DNA of 64,000 nt. Origin: Halictus rubicundus. Lineage: Eukaryota > Arthropoda > Insecta > Hymenoptera > Halictidae. The notes under the pieces are model-generated. The model was not told the DNA's origin and ran no database searches. It worked only from the letters and a program-made list of their open reading frames with translations. The stretch's first letter is position 1. Each line of letters opens with the position of its first letter. Location of the stretch: positions 5,580,001 to 5,644,000 of the forward strand of contig NC_135157.1 of NCBI RefSeq assembly GCF_050948215.1, written 5' to 3'. This document shows, in pieces, positions 47,041 through 59,870 of this stretch. Both the position numbers and the translations under genes were made by a program.

Positions 47041-47258
47041 TTTGGCAACCCAGAATTTTGTAACTTTTTTATATAATCCTGTTGATCTCGACAAGAAAAT
47101 GTCAAAAATCGAAGTTTTAATGCGAGGAATTAATTGGTTCAAAAGTTATGCGTGTTTAAAGTTGAGCGATTTTAAGCGTTTTTTACAGGCAAGGGCGCCG
47201 CCCTTAAAGATCTACAGGATTATATAAAAAAAAGTTAAAAATTTCTGGGTTAACAAAA
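47041..47258. mobile_element. Family B foldback element
   Basis: The left arm (TTTGGCAACCCAGAATTTTG, ATATAATCCTGTTGATCTCG, then GAAGTTTTAATGCGAGGAAT) is the family B text inverted. The right arm (ATCTACAGGATTATATAAAA, then AAATTTCTGGGTTAAC) is the complement of about 50 bp of the left end. GGGCGCCGCCCTT sits near the junction. The 61-codon plus frame here is a shadow. Confidence 0.75.
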
Positions 47259-48560
47259 GATTGATTTCATACTGAAGACTCAAATAATTTGATCACTGTA
47301 TTTGGGAAACTATTATTTGCGTTTTCTGTGAGTCAAGGTTAAGGCAAGCGAGGAAACAAAAAATGTTGTACGTTCCGCAATCGCAAAATGAAATCGGTCG
47401 GAATTTACGCTACACGATAAATTCCGATTGTGCTGATTTCTTATGAATTTTACAAAAGCCTAATGAGGAGCTCTATGCATATGGAACGAAACTCAGGTCG
47501 TCCTGAAGAATGTTGAACCGGGTTGTTCGTAATTTCCCTTTCATTAGGTGAATTTCAACGATGCCAGATTAAATCGATGAAATATTTGTTAACACGATCA
47601 ACTTCGTACGAAATTGTCGAAAGTATTCGCACAATATTTCGTGTCCTTGATTCCTGCAAAATCTGATTGATACTTTCATTTTGCTATAACTTTAACCAGC
47701 CTAAACTTGTATCACACTATTATTATCATAATCGAAGCTCCAGCCAGGTTCAACCAATATTTAACGTAGTGGACTAGCATACTCGTTCTGTGTGGCGAAA
47801 GCACTAATTGCACTCCGATCGAAGGAGATTAACTGTATTATCATGTTCTGTTCTATTAGGTTCGGCTGTCGCTGTAATTATATTCTTTGCACAATTGTTT
47901 TGTAATGTTATGAATCCGCTCATATTCAATTCAATCACGCTGCTAACCGTGTCCAGTCCACCATATAAATAATTGTGAACGGCCAGTATACGCATTAACA
48001 TTACCAACTTTATGAGTTACGTGTTTCATACGATGCTACTTTTAGCGATATCAAATAATGTTTATCAGTGTAGCAAGCGAATAAAATAATTAATAGTTAA
48101 TTAGGGTAAATGTAGATCATATGGAACAGCACACGATATTAAACGTCGTAAAATCTAGATGAAGATATCGTAATAAGAGGTTTTTATAAAATTTGATGTT
48201 TTTTTATAAACACTATGAACAATTAAACATGTTTAAACAATGTCTTTTAACGCATCAACTTTAGCGAACGCACTTCGATATATTATAAAAATTACTATTC
48301 GAAAAACTCAAAGTACATTTCTTTATATTTCAGTTTTTATATAATTGCAATTATAATTTATGTAATTTTTATATAATTGCTATACACAATTGCTATATAA
48401 TTCCTTTAGTTTCTTCATCATAATTTAGAAACATAGATGCAAGTATTAATCAACGCTTTTGAAATCAGATGTTCCACATTTACGACGTACATATGCCCTA
48501 CTCATTTATGTTTTTTGATGAAAACACACATTTTCAAATAATTTCACAAAACTATTTATT
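47259..48560. other. AT-rich noncoding stretch
   Basis: No gene or clear repeat was recognised. The minus frame at 47804-48007 has no known domain. Confidence 0.45.
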
Positions 48561-49070
48561 CGAAGCAGTTCCACTTTGCCGATTCTACCTGGGGAACGTG
48601 TATCAAAAGTGAACCCACGCGAAAGTTAAATACGACAGAACCGTAAGTCTCTGGAAAAACGTGGAAAATGACACATGCACTGCGGTCCGCGTGCATTAGT
48701 GCGCCGCCGTTCGAATAAGGAAGATCTCGAGATTTGACTCCGGTCCGGGGATATGCGCGCGAAAGTACGAAAACGGGGCGAGATTTCATATCGTGTCGGG
48801 CTCTCCGTGAAATGAAAGAGCAGGAATTAAATCCGCGTGGCAGGATATGCACGTTTGATGGAAAAGTAGGTTCCCGCGGTGTATAGTGGCCCGTGTCGCA
48901 TTTCGCGCCGTTTTACCGCAATCACAGCGTCATTACTACTACCATCGCTGAGCGGCCATTTTTTCGTCGCACGTGAAAACGAATTATTCAGTTTTTTTGT
49001 TCGCTCCGCATTCATTCTCAGCTCGGATTCCGTCGTGCCGTCTTGTCATTGTTCGATTCCCCACGTTCAA
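48561..49070. other. GC-rich block
   Basis: CpG-rich, with overlapping frames on opposite strands (48556-48852 minus, 48827-49015 minus, 48879-49115 plus) lacking recognised domains. It is flanked by AT-rich DNA. Confidence 0.4.
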
Positions 49071-50180
49071 AACTGTGCAAGTCTCCATGTATGTTTAGGT
49101 GACACATTTTTCTGATAATACAATATTGAACAGTACTTTAACAATTAAACAGTACCTTGAAATTTTCCAAGTCAATTGACAGACGTAAGAAACAGAAGAC
49201 GTGTAGACATTTATTCTTGTTCATAATATTTTGGTTATGTCACAGGCAATGCAATCATACCTTACTTTGTGCACCGCACCCTTATTTTTGTCATATATGC
49301 ATGAAATTCACAGTCTAGTAATAATATTTTATACGAATATAAATTTGAATAAATTCGTGTTGTAGAAGTTTAAATCGTTTTATGATTTCATTGAAGATTT
49401 TATTATTTTATACATAAAGTGGACAATAAATACGAACAGAACCAACAACCAATAAATTCGGACGCATGAATGTTTTTCGGATGAATTCGGATTTCTTTGT
49501 TCTTTAATATAATTTTTCGCTGAGAGTCGTATTATGAAAACTCTATTATTGCTTTCTGTTCATATCATCCTTCATTATTGCATAATAATGAAAATATTGC
49601 GTTGGCTTCACCTCCCTCCTCTCTTTGTACGCTCCTTCTTCTTTGCATCATTGTTTACAGCCGCCTATTGTATTTAGATTTGTTCTATTTTAATATTCTT
49701 TCTCTCAATTTCGAAATCCGTATTTTCATATTCGAACAACCTGACGACCTAATATTTCAATCTACTCAATTATGCGTATGAATTTCTAACACTCAACAAC
49801 AAATCTCATTCAAAGAGTCGCGTTTATATATGTATTACTTTTAATTGTTAACGTTGTTTTTATTGAAATATCCTTAAAGGGTGAAGGTAGGGAATAAATT
49901 TCGATTTCATTCCACCGTGTTGTAACTGAGGTAGGGATTTTTGATTGTGTATAAATATCCGCAGTCTAATCAATATTATAAAAGTGATGTGACGCGATAA
50001 ATCGGGGTAGTAATCTTTATAATACAACTGCTCAATTATCCGATTATAATTCAGCGTTCCTTGAATTTCCTAAAATAGAATACGTTACAGGAAGTATTTC
50101 TCTGATAAAGGGTGTTTGATTAATTGCGCGAAACAGTGTATTTAACCGCGTATACCGTAAACGAGGGGTATAAATTAAAA
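49071..50180. other. AT-rich noncoding stretch with two family A right ends
   Basis: One end occupies about 49251-49315: CTTATTTTTGTCATATATGC, then ATGAAATTCACAGTC, before TA. Another, shorter, is ATAAATATCCGCAGTC, ending at 49966 before TA. No gene was recognised. Confidence 0.5.
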
Positions 50181-50181
50181 T

Positions 50182-50706
50182 CTATATCGGTTCTTGCCCC
50201 GTGCTACGTGTACTTGGAACGTCCGGGTTTCTCTGTACGCCATTATGTTGGCCACGCCGATAAATTATATGTCCGTTTATTATGCGACTCTGTTTAAATG
50301 TATATTGTATACGTATATATATACATACAAGTCTGTATGCATATGCATTTAAATGAGGCTTAGGCGTTTTGGAGTTACATAATAAACAGAGGTAATGCAG
50401 TGTCCCGGGCCAGTATAATGCCGTTCGAGGGACGTCATATAGACATCCAGGACGTTTAGACGGACAATGGGGCATCTCGTGGACATTCTGTAAACGTTTG
50501 GGACACTTGGCCGAACAATGGAATGCCCGGGTCGCTTCCTCAGGACCTCCGTGAACCCACAGGGGGCGGCCGAGGCCATCTACGACGAAGAATCCGCTTA
50601 AAGCAAATAGTTCGCGATCATCGGGAAACCGAACCCCTCGCAAACTCCCCGAGTCCAATTCGAGGATCGGCTTGAACCCTGATAGGTTCTGTAATTCCAT
50701 TTTCAA
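50182..50706 (-). other. Open frame spanning a 51-bp repeat, probably not a gene
   Basis: The minus frame of 174 codons opens at 50706. Its first 60 or so residues are protein-like (for example SGFFVVDGLGRPLWVHGG). The middle is built from about 17-residue repeats with CP-K/R-P motifs (FHCSAKCPKR, HCPSKRPG) created by the 51-bp minisatellite. The C-terminal third reads AT-rich DNA. No family was recognised. A repeat length divisible by three keeps the frame open, which is why it is so long. Confidence 0.2.
50401..50550. repeat. Minisatellite with about 51-bp period, three units
   Basis: Units begin near 50401, 50451 and 50502. Shared text includes GGACGTTTAGACGGACAATG against GGACACTTGGCCGAACAATG and GTGTCCCGGGCCAGTATAAT, followed by GGGCATC-, GAATGCCC- and GCCGTTCG-type segments. 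There is about 60-70% similarity between units by eye. Confidence 0.65.
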
Positions 50707-51445
50707 CCGTTACCTAGTTAGGCTTGTCTATGGACGCTTTATTGCAGAGAATGGAGTAATTTGATCATCGTAATTACTCGGCGACTGAGGGGTTGACGGT
50801 TCGATTAACTTCCGACTCTCGAGAAAAAGTTTATGTCCTTTGCCACCGGTAACCTCACATTTGCTGTTCGGCTTTCTCGTCGGATGTGACATCGTCGTTT
50901 ATTTCAACGTGAATTCCTCAGATTAAAATTTCAATAATCGGCGGAGAAGAGGCGCTATGAACACGACAATAAACGATAATAAACATGCGTTATTTTTCAG
51001 TTTAACGCTAAAGCCTAGTTATTTAAACCCTTAAACGTTGTATTTCATTTTGCAGTGTATAAAAAGGAAAGATGCAACTAAGAAATCTGAAACTTTGTAC
51101 ATGTTTTCATTACATTTCTATGAAGTTATACAAAAAGTTTTTCAGTTCAATGTTCTCAAAAGTATAGTTTTTATCTTTTCGTGAATTAGGACACTGCCTA
51201 ATTGTTTCATTGATAGTTGACGTGACGTTCCACGGTGATCTCTTGTTTGCTTTTTTCAATAAATACATACTTACATATTTTGAGCAAATACATAATCCAT
51301 TAATTAAAGCAGCATTTAGTTCTGAATGACTACTCTGAATGAATATTCATTATTCGAATGTTTGCTTACAATGTTTAAATATTACAATATATGTCCTACA
51401 ATAAACCACGGTAGAAGTAGAAGGATTATATACAAACGAGTTAAA
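50707..51445. other. Noncoding stretch
   Basis: A balanced patch at 50707-50960 is followed by AT-rich DNA. No gene was recognised; the frame at 51326-51535 overlaps the family B arm. Confidence 0.4.
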
Positions 51446-51569
51446 AATTCCAAAACCAGTGAATTCCTCGCATTAAAACTTCGATTTTTGGCATTTTCTT
51501 GTCAAAATCTACAGGATTATATAAGAAACAGTTAAAAATTTCTGGGTTCCCAAGGAGAAGTTTAACCCT
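51446..51569 (+). repeat. Family B single arm
   Basis: The blocks CCAGTGAATTCCTCGC, TTCGATTTTTGGCATTTTCT, ATCTACAGGATTATATAAG and AAATTTCTGGGTTCCCAAGG are followed by AGTTTAACCC. It is nearly colinear with the arm at 11877-12005 and ends 15 bp before a family A element. Confidence 0.8.
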
Positions 51570-51583
51570 TTTCATGATTACTA

Positions 51584-51779
51584 GACTGCTGATGTTTCTA
51601 CAATTTGCAATTTTTGTAGACGAATTTTAAGAAAGTGGAATCGAATAAAATCTGATTTTCTGTGGTAGTAGCCTTTGTAGAACTGAAACAAATAAAAATC
51701 TTACTAAATTCTATCGAATTTTATATTTTAGCATTTTTTTTAATTTTCAGAAGCCGTAAATGCATAAAGATCCGCAGTC
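51584..51779. mobile_element. Family A element, complete
   Basis: The left end GACTGCTGATGTTTCTACAA follows TA (51582-51583). The right end AATGCATAAAGATCCGCAGT ends with C at 51779 before TA (51780-51781). Length is 196 bp with no coding capacity. Confidence 0.75.
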
Positions 51780-51781
51780 TA

Positions 51782-52560
51782 ATGATTACGTTATTTGACT
51801 AACATAGCACATTTAGCTAAGTTAGTTGTTAGTACGGTTCATGAATGATTGATTCATTTCCCTTATGCATTCGAAAAAGTAGATAAGCCCGAGAAGAATA
51901 TTAATCAATCACGATCACACGTTTAAAATGCAAACTGGCTAAGTGTTGAAGACTGAATCAGGACAACCCCAGAGAGCAATAGTTTAAATTAGTGCTGCGG
52001 AGCATAAGCTCTGGGACTTGGGGAGCTTCCCCGCTCTGTTTTCGTCAGTTTTCCTACTCTGTCTTCATCAACTGTAACTACACGCGTATGCATACTCGGG
52101 TACAAACACAACACGAAAAGTAGAGATCGAGGGAACCCCAGGTGTCCCTGAACAGATTATTATTTAATTTCAAGTAGTTAGATTAAATTGATAACATTTC
52201 AACCCGAATCTTGCTTATGATTATCATACGCTCTTCACAAATAAAGATTCTACGATAATACTTCTCTTATTCTTGTTTTACATTTTCAATATGTTTCGTT
52301 CATAATTTCTTCATTACATACTTAACTAGAAGCTCCAAGCTTTAAAATGTCTTCGATAAAATATCTCCAAATTATTTATTGAAGATATTAGGAGGAGAGT
52401 TCCCAACGCAGGCGCTACATCGTTGGACATGTTCTTGTCAATGTTTGAACGTTACAGAATTTACAAATAGCAGATGAATTAATTTTAAATTTGGAAAATG
52501 TATCGGCAGATTCATGAATTTATATTTTCATGAATACTTCTCAATTTCCAAAGAAGAATC
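51782..52560. other. Noncoding stretch
   Basis: AT-rich with a balanced patch at about 51950-52150. No gene was recognised. Confidence 0.4.
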
Positions 52561-53330
52561 GTTGTACATGCGTATTTATGATTCGGAAAGTTGTAAAGCT
52601 GTAAATTATAAGGTTCCACTCTGCTGATTACGCTTCGAAAACGCAATATTTTCCACAATAATTTCCACGATTCAGCCTCGTGTATAAATCGTGCGACTTC
52701 AAAGACGAGCGAAGAGAGGAAGAGCTTTGAAAACGATATCAAAAGCAATCGTTTCATTTTAACGAAGCAACCCCCAACCTCGGTTTCGAAATATCTTGGC
52801 GTCTTCAGCGTCGAACGTCTACGGACGCGATTGATCGCCGGCAATTACCATAAAATCCGAATATCTCAACGGGCGTTCGCTGATAGGCCACGGCACGCTC
52901 GAAGAATTTCACTTGGATGGTGTAAATGCATGCAGCCGGAAGAAGGAGGATCGTCAAAGACGACGACTAACACCGTGAAAAACTTGTTCGATTCGTTTGT
53001 CTCGTTTCGGGGAGCTCGAGAAAGAAAGCGATCCGACGGAAACCGGGATTTATTATATCGTTCACTGCCGCTGGACACCGCGATAAATATTTCCGCGCAT
53101 TCATTCAATTTTACCGCTGTTGGAAACCGAGCGAAATCGATTTATCAGCAGATTCTGATGTTATTGCTCGCTGATGAAATATCCGTTCCTACGCCAAGCT
53201 CCTTCGTCCTGGCACGCCAATTAACGGCATTGCTTTTTCTGAATCCCAGACCGAGTCTCTGTGATTCCATTGTATCGATAATCCCATTCGAATCGGTGAT
53301 TCTGATCCGATGAAAAATCTTCGGGTTAAC
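52561..53330. other. GC-moderate block with frames on both strands
   Basis: Frames 52512-52844 minus, 52831-53313 plus (160 codons), 52866-53108 minus and 53145-53348 minus overlap on opposite strands. None has a recognised domain; the 160-codon frame is serine- and arginine-rich. Confidence 0.35.
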
Positions 53331-55180
53331 GCTCGGACGACGGACCATTTTAACAACTATATGAATGACGATGTTTAGGACTGTTGATTGCGTTATTGAT
53401 CAATTTTCTGAAACATATTTTTGGTGGTACTTCTTGTAGTCACGTTAATCTTTCTGTTGTTCTTAATATACCCGTGTGAAATTATTTTTATATTTATATT
53501 GTATTTATCTGATTTTGCAGGTATATTTCCATAAGGTTAAACTGTTATTACAATTACTATTATTATGTCTTTGATCAAGAAAAAGAAATTCAATCTACAA
53601 ATTCGATTAAATTTTCAGAATGTCTATGACTGACATAAATCTACAAAACATAGATATATGTTTTAAAGTCTACTGTTTTCAATATCGTCTTGTATTTATT
53701 TTTTTCATAAATGCATGAAAACCACAGTCTAGAATTAATATAGACTATTAGAAGAATTTTAGTTTAATTCTGTGGATGGAAAAGTTAGAATTGCTAAACA
53801 ATTGGATTCTTCGTGTCTTGTTGTCGACATTAATCGCAAGTAGATTTTGTTAGTATACTTAAATATATAAAAAACCACGGGTAAAATGTCTCAGTATCGG
53901 TGTCTTGGATACCATTAATCACTGAAATTATTGTATTTGAATTTTTGCGCTAATCAATTTCGAAACTGTCGCCAATTTTATTTAGAGCTTGAGCGAGCTC
54001 GACGTGGCTGTTGCGTCTAGTTAGGTAATAAATTATAATGGATGGTATCGCAGCATTAGAAACATAATATGCTAATCTATTTTTGGCCAGTGATTAATCG
54101 ATCTGTTGACAAATGACTGAGAGAGTTTGGACCGGCTGTAGTTCCGTTCACAAAGGGTAATTAATCTCTGGTAACGAGGAATGCAAATAATTTGCGTTCT
54201 GGAAGGATTAGAATTCTCTATAATTCTTCTTTGACTGTTTTGCATCGTTTTGGCAAAGCGAACAATTTATAAACATATAAAGTTGTTTCATACGAAAATA
54301 CTTCATAAAATTCATACATTTTAATTTTACCGACGCTATCTATCCTAATACGGACTTTCAACTTCCTTTCTTTAAATTTTCTATATTTTCGCAACAAAAA
54401 TTAACAAAATCGCTATAAATTTCCACTTTTTGCTTGAATACAATTTTATTGAACGTCACAGAAATTTTTTTACATAACGGTTAAACAGTTAAAACGTAAA
54501 AAATTAAACCAATTGAAATTAAAAAGAACTATTTCCACTTCTAGAATTGAAATTCATACTTTTAGTTCGTATGATAAATATTGTTTCACGCATATTTTTC
54601 AATTTATTAACAAATTAATTAAATAATTAAAGAATTAACTGTAAAATATGTTTAGAAATTGCATTGTGGTTCATAATTTTAAAAAAAGTAAATATTTCAA
54701 AACAGGCAAATTACAACCATATAATGTAATTTTTTTACTATAATCTTAGATAAAATTCATACGTTTTAGAGTTATAAAGCATTAAAAATGAAATCAATTA
54801 GTATTAAAATGAACTGTTTTCTCTTTTTACTCTTTCTCAGTTTACTAAAAAACGCATTAGAATCATTCCATCGAAGTATGAACATTAAAGTATGGTCAGA
54901 AAATACATTATTGCTCGTGAGTGAAACGAGAAGATAAATATTGAATGTATGGGGACCAGGGAACGATAAAAATGGCATGTAAAACACACGAGTGCATGAT
55001 AGAAACACGAATAATTACTGAATGCGAACAGGGGATAATCAATAAGCACAATTTATCTGAACTTAGTCCTAATAACTTTTCCGTTTGATTTATGCTTGAA
55101 CTTTGATAGAAAATCAAATGTAGAGTAATATTCTTCGAGGCTGATCTTCCTTACCAAATTCACAAGTCAAACGAATGATC
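53331..55180. other. AT-rich noncoding stretch with a family A right end
   Basis: A family A right end lies at about 53690-53729 (TTTTTTTCATAAATGCATGA then AAACCACAGTC) before TA. A patch near 54100-54190 is less AT-rich and includes ATGCAAAT, an octamer also used by POU-class factors. No gene was recognised. Confidence 0.45.
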
Positions 55181-55860
55181 ATTACTGCGGCAACAACTCT
55201 TGCATATACGATGAAAGGGGAGTCATTCATTCGAATAGCCGATCATGCCAACAATAGCACGAAGCATTTCCCTTCCAAAAAACGGGAGAGTTGAAGCGTG
55301 GGATCTCGGTTGTTCGAATAATAATGAGCGGGCACTGTAGATTGTAATAATAGAAGCGGCCCATGGTCGAAGTGCGAGTATGAGCAACGGTGCATACGGA
55401 ATCATTTCGATCTAACCACGGTGAAATTGGAATCATCCAATATTGAAGGATCTATGTAAATACGCGTTTGAGGTTAAGCAGACGTGGATTTAGGGGTCAC
55501 GCGATAGAGCACCGAAAGCTGATCTGGTATTAAGATCCGCCCCATGGGGATTATAAATCAAGACTCGATAATGATCCGTAATAGATGGTTTCCCTCCTTC
55601 AGGCTCGCTTCTGGACAACATAAAGTTGCCTTTGCAACGCCGAACACCCTCCCTCGACATCGCGCAATTATTCACGCCGAACAACTTTCGTCAGCGCCTC
55701 GCGAATTAAACCCCCTCCCCTCCCTTCCTATATAACGCGAATCGTGATTGGCCTTCGCCCTAGTTCCGGCGAGTTTATAAGCTTACGCTTCATTCAACCT
55801 TTTTTTTTTCTCGCGAAGGAGATTGCGCGAAGGTGGCGATGACGCCACGCTCTGCCACTG
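55181..55860. other. GC-rich block with TATA-like motifs
   Basis: CpG-rich from about 55480. TATATAAC lies at 55729-55736 and TTTATAAG at 55774-55781, with ATTGG (inverted CCAAT) at 55747. TCATTC at 55790 fits the insect initiator consensus, but the spacing to either TATA is atypical. The frames here are short and unrecognised. It is a weak promoter candidate. Confidence 0.3.
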
Positions 55861-55894
55861 ATGGAACTTCGACAAAGTCTTCGCGAACCTTTCG

Positions 55895-56640
55895 AACAAA
55901 CTAAGCAGATTCCAAGACAATGTCAGACTGTTTTGTCATTCCTGTATAGGTTTAAAAGTTTCATGGAAATCTTTCGAAATCTTCGCGACCTCCGTGAGTT
56001 TCTCGGGATCTCGGATATCTCGAGTTCTCGTGATGTTAGATGTTCGCAGTGGTACAGTTTATTTTATAGAGATAATCTTGTTTTTTTTTTTTGTACATGA
56101 CTTTGGTTACGAATGATTTTATTCCATGGTCTGATTGAACTATCTCGCCAACAAACTAAAAGCAGATTCCAAGACAATGTCGGACTGTTTTGGCATTCCT
56201 GTATACGGTCGAAAGTTTCGTGAAAATCTTTCGGAATCTTGGATTTTCTCGACGGCCTCCGGAGTTTCTTGGGATCTTAGACGTCCGTAAAGTCAAAGTT
56301 TTCGTTAAAATATTTTGTAACATGGTTTCAACCCTCTGTACTCCGATTTTTTAAAATTTAGTTACCAGTAACTCCTTATCGTTCTAACAGTTTTATTTAT
56401 TCAAAAGAGTTCCTTCATTGGTATTAATTTTAAACAATTTCGTTTACCAATTATATTGAAAATCGCTAAATACCTATATGTGAATTGCATATCAAAATAA
56501 CAACAAGTTAATATTTTCAAATATAGTATATATTTGGACTGGCAATTTCAAAATGTGAGAAACGATTAACGTCATTTTTTGCATAAACTTTCGGTTCTGA
56601 ATGATTTTGTTCTATGATCTGGCAATTATCTCGTAAATGA
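55895..56640. repeat. Interleaved duplication A-B-A-B
   Basis: Unit A occurs at about 55895-56030 and 56149-56282. Shared text is GCAGATTCCAAGACAATGTC, GACTGTTTTG.CATTCCTGTA and GAAATCTTTCG/GAAAATCTTTCGG. Unit B occurs at about 56093-56148 and 56581-56638, with CTTTGGTTACGAATGATTTT against CTTTCGGTTCTGAATGATTT, then CATGGTCTG against TATGATCTG. The second A and B are separated by about 290 bp absent between the first pair, implying a duplication followed by an insertion or deletion. Confidence 0.8.
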
Positions 56641-58740
56641 TAGTGGTTGATATGAATAAGAAATCACTGTTGAAAATAAGTCATTAGGCATATGATTTCT
56701 TTTTATTTAGGGTAATGTGGGTGTAACAAATGTTCTTTTTTACTTGTTAAAATGTGCTGTCAGACCTACATAAGCTGGTGCGACCTTCATAATGGACACG
56801 AGGACATCTCTTAAAGCAAAACTCTTGTTTTAGCTGCGTGTAATTAATTCATGAAGCGTATAAATCTGTAAATGCCATTCTCGAAGGCAAACTGAACATT
56901 GTTAAATTTAACATCAACGTTAAGAATGAAAAAGATCCCACAGTTTCTATCATTACTTCCTTTATCAATTTATTCAACACCTTCTAGCACGTCATAACTA
57001 ACACAGGTTTGAGTAGGAACATCACTTTCAAATACAATAAAAATATCAAGCATAATCCTTTTTTTGTGCTAAAAGATATTTAGCGCAAATTACAAAGATA
57101 AAAACAAATTGTGGAAGAAAGAGGAAAATACAAATTATGACAATTTTTTCGCAACAGCGTAAATATGAAAATCTGACATTTGAATATTTTAGATGGTCAT
57201 TATTATGAAGCGTTTAATGTTTATATATGAGAGTGTACCACTAATGTTCATTACGAGTTATGACTCATTATGCCGTGAGATTCGGCTGCGTTATAGCGCA
57301 CATTTGTTATAAAATCAGCAATTATTTGCTATAATATCACATCTTCCGAACTTGTTATGCAAATTGCTTCCGTCATTTGTAAAAAGTTCGACATGAAACT
57401 CGTGTCGAAAATAACGAATCTGAAATTTGAATAGTCGCATATATACATATATATCATCGCTAATTATTACGTCGATACATTACTAGAACTGGAGGAAGGA
57501 CGGGATTTGTTGGGCAAACATTCTGGAAATAAGTTTCTCTAATCCACAACATTATTCAACTGACATTGCCGATTAAAACAGTAAAGTGAATATAAGCTCT
57601 GCATTAATAGACTAAATGCTCCCTGCATTAATATGCAAAATCAATATCATATATCAAACCACATCAAACCGTTCATATATTATTTATAGCTGAAATAATC
57701 CCTTACAATACCAATTAACACACGCAAATCGCCGATGATTATTAGTTAAGTTCGAATGATTTACGTAGATCAAATTGATCAATATACTGCAGATCTTTAT
57801 GCAAAACAAGATTTCTTTGGTCATAATTCAAACAAATACTCAGCCTCGAATTGTAAATTCATTTTCTCTTTTTTGTAACAAAACAATAAATATCTTACAT
57901 AATTTGTATCCCTGTATTAAAATGTATTACAATATTATAGCTAATGATCTTGACGTTGATAATAGTTTCATAAAAGACCTAATGAAGTAGTATTTTCATT
58001 CAAGTTACAAAATTACAAATTTACAAATAATTTGTTATTAATTGTATTTTATATCTGACTGCTATGTTTGATATAAAAGTATAAAAAATCTCAGTGCATC
58101 ACATAGACCTGATCTCCTGCTAATAATTTCACAGCAGGAAAAGAACTGAATGTTCATGACTGCTAAATAATATTTCTTTTACTTTTATGCAACTTAAATA
58201 TACTATACGAAATAAAGGATCACTGACTTATAAATAATAAATATCGTTGATCTTTACACTCTTGTAACCTCCTGTAAAAATGTCTTACGTCGTCTCGTTC
58301 TTTACACTCTGGAATTTAGTTTTTCCAAAAACCCTTTCTGGTTACAAAACACATAATAAGAAACTCAAGTTGCCTTCTCTATTTTGAAATTTTACAAATT
58401 ACAAACAATATCAGATATGGACTTTGTTAATGTCACTTTTGACTCGTCATAATAGAATAAATTTTGTAACAGTATTTAGTTATTCGCCAAATTGACGGTT
58501 ATTTATAATAGCTATATCTTGACACTGCATAATAGAAAAAGAGCAGGAGAACCGAATGATTTTAAAATTATATTTGTTTATGCAAAGAATTGTTCATAAT
58601 AATCTAGATACTAGACAATATAACCTGACTATCGTTAGATGCATGGTATGATGTCACAGGATTACTATAAAATCTAGATATTCTTTTTACTATACTATCT
58701 CATTTCGGCGAACATGAAAAGAGTCCAAATTTCTCAGCAG
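56641..58740. other. AT-rich noncoding stretch
   Basis: A family A-like left end (CTGCAGATCTTTATGCAAAA) lies at 57787. The small frame at 57775-57990 starts there and has no known domain. No gene was recognised. Confidence 0.45.
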
Positions 58741-59870
58741 AAGCAACAGCGGGCATTTCACCGCAAGAAGTTGAGCGAGTCCCGCGCGACTATACGATAG
58801 AAAATCATTTACAAAGGGCGTTGATCGTGTCGATGCCAAAATTGAATTCCCTCGCGACTTTCTGCAGTTTCGATAACGAAATCATCGAGCGATCGATAGC
58901 TGCGCGCAGCCCTATCCCGAGCCGAGGTTAATGCTTGAAACGGGGAAGGAATAAGACGATCCGGGAACCCGAGTTTCATTCATAACAGTCCCTCAGGTTC
59001 GTTCGGCTGGTTGCCGAATCAGGATGAAATTCGTTAGCGGAAGAGTGGGTCGCCATCCGAGCGGAAGGAGAACGCAAAAATACGTGACGCGGTCCTCGAC
59101 CAGGAAGGAGATTGGACGACGAGAGGAGCCGGGGCGAAAGGAAACGACAGAAATACGAGGGCAGGATAAATAAAAGCCGGGGGAAAAAAAGACTCCGGAC
59201 CAGGTACGGACGCGTAGCGTTTGCATAATATATGAAAATTTCAAAGACACCCTCACCGAGAATCATAAGAAAACTAGACGGAGGGGCAAACGGCGGACAG
59301 CTCTCGATGTAAAAAAGAAAGGGTACAAACGTTGGTCTCTAAGAAGGCGACCGGAGTCACTGAATTTCCGGAAACCTCCTTTGCGGGTCGCACAGCCCTC
59401 CTCGTACCCTTCAGTCAACTTGTTTCGGAAGTTGTTTCTCACTTATTCATGAATTGCACGTGCCTGGATGCAACGGAGCGCGAAGTGGTTCGAAAAAGAT
59501 TCGGCGCCCTGCGTCGTCGTAACGGCGCGGCGCGTGCCTGCGACCTTATGGAAATCCATTACACCTGTAACGTCGAATTCTGTGGATTTCCCGGGAAAAA
59601 TACAACCGGTGACAATCTAAATGTTTCGTTTCACCCGCAGGAAATTCAATTTCTCATCGACCCTGCGCCGCCCCGCCGACCCGCCCTCTGCCACCGAGCT
59701 CGACCTTCCGTTTCGCTTAAAACGATTCCGTGGGCACGCGATCGAATTATTCGTCGTTTTGTAGCGGTTCGGGACGACGCGCGGCGCGACGCTCGAAGTG
59801 ATCGGTTTATGCGAGCAGATAGACACAAATAAAAATCTGACCACACCTGGTGTTACGAAAAGGAAGTTAA
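58741..59870. other. GC-rich block
   Basis: Strongly CpG-rich. Overlapping frames on both strands (58976-59266 minus in two phases, 59332-59832 plus with 166 codons, 59617-59907 minus) have arginine-, serine- and proline-rich translations and no recognised domains. Confidence 0.45.

Noticed and set aside
18471..51779. Repeated ATCCGCAGTC motif as a CRISPR-like array
   Set aside because: Copies are kilobases apart, on both strands, and form ends of inverted-repeat elements flanked by TA.
59332..59832. 166-codon frame as a gene
   Set aside because: Opposite-strand frames are open over the same bases, and no domain, promoter or splice signal supports it.
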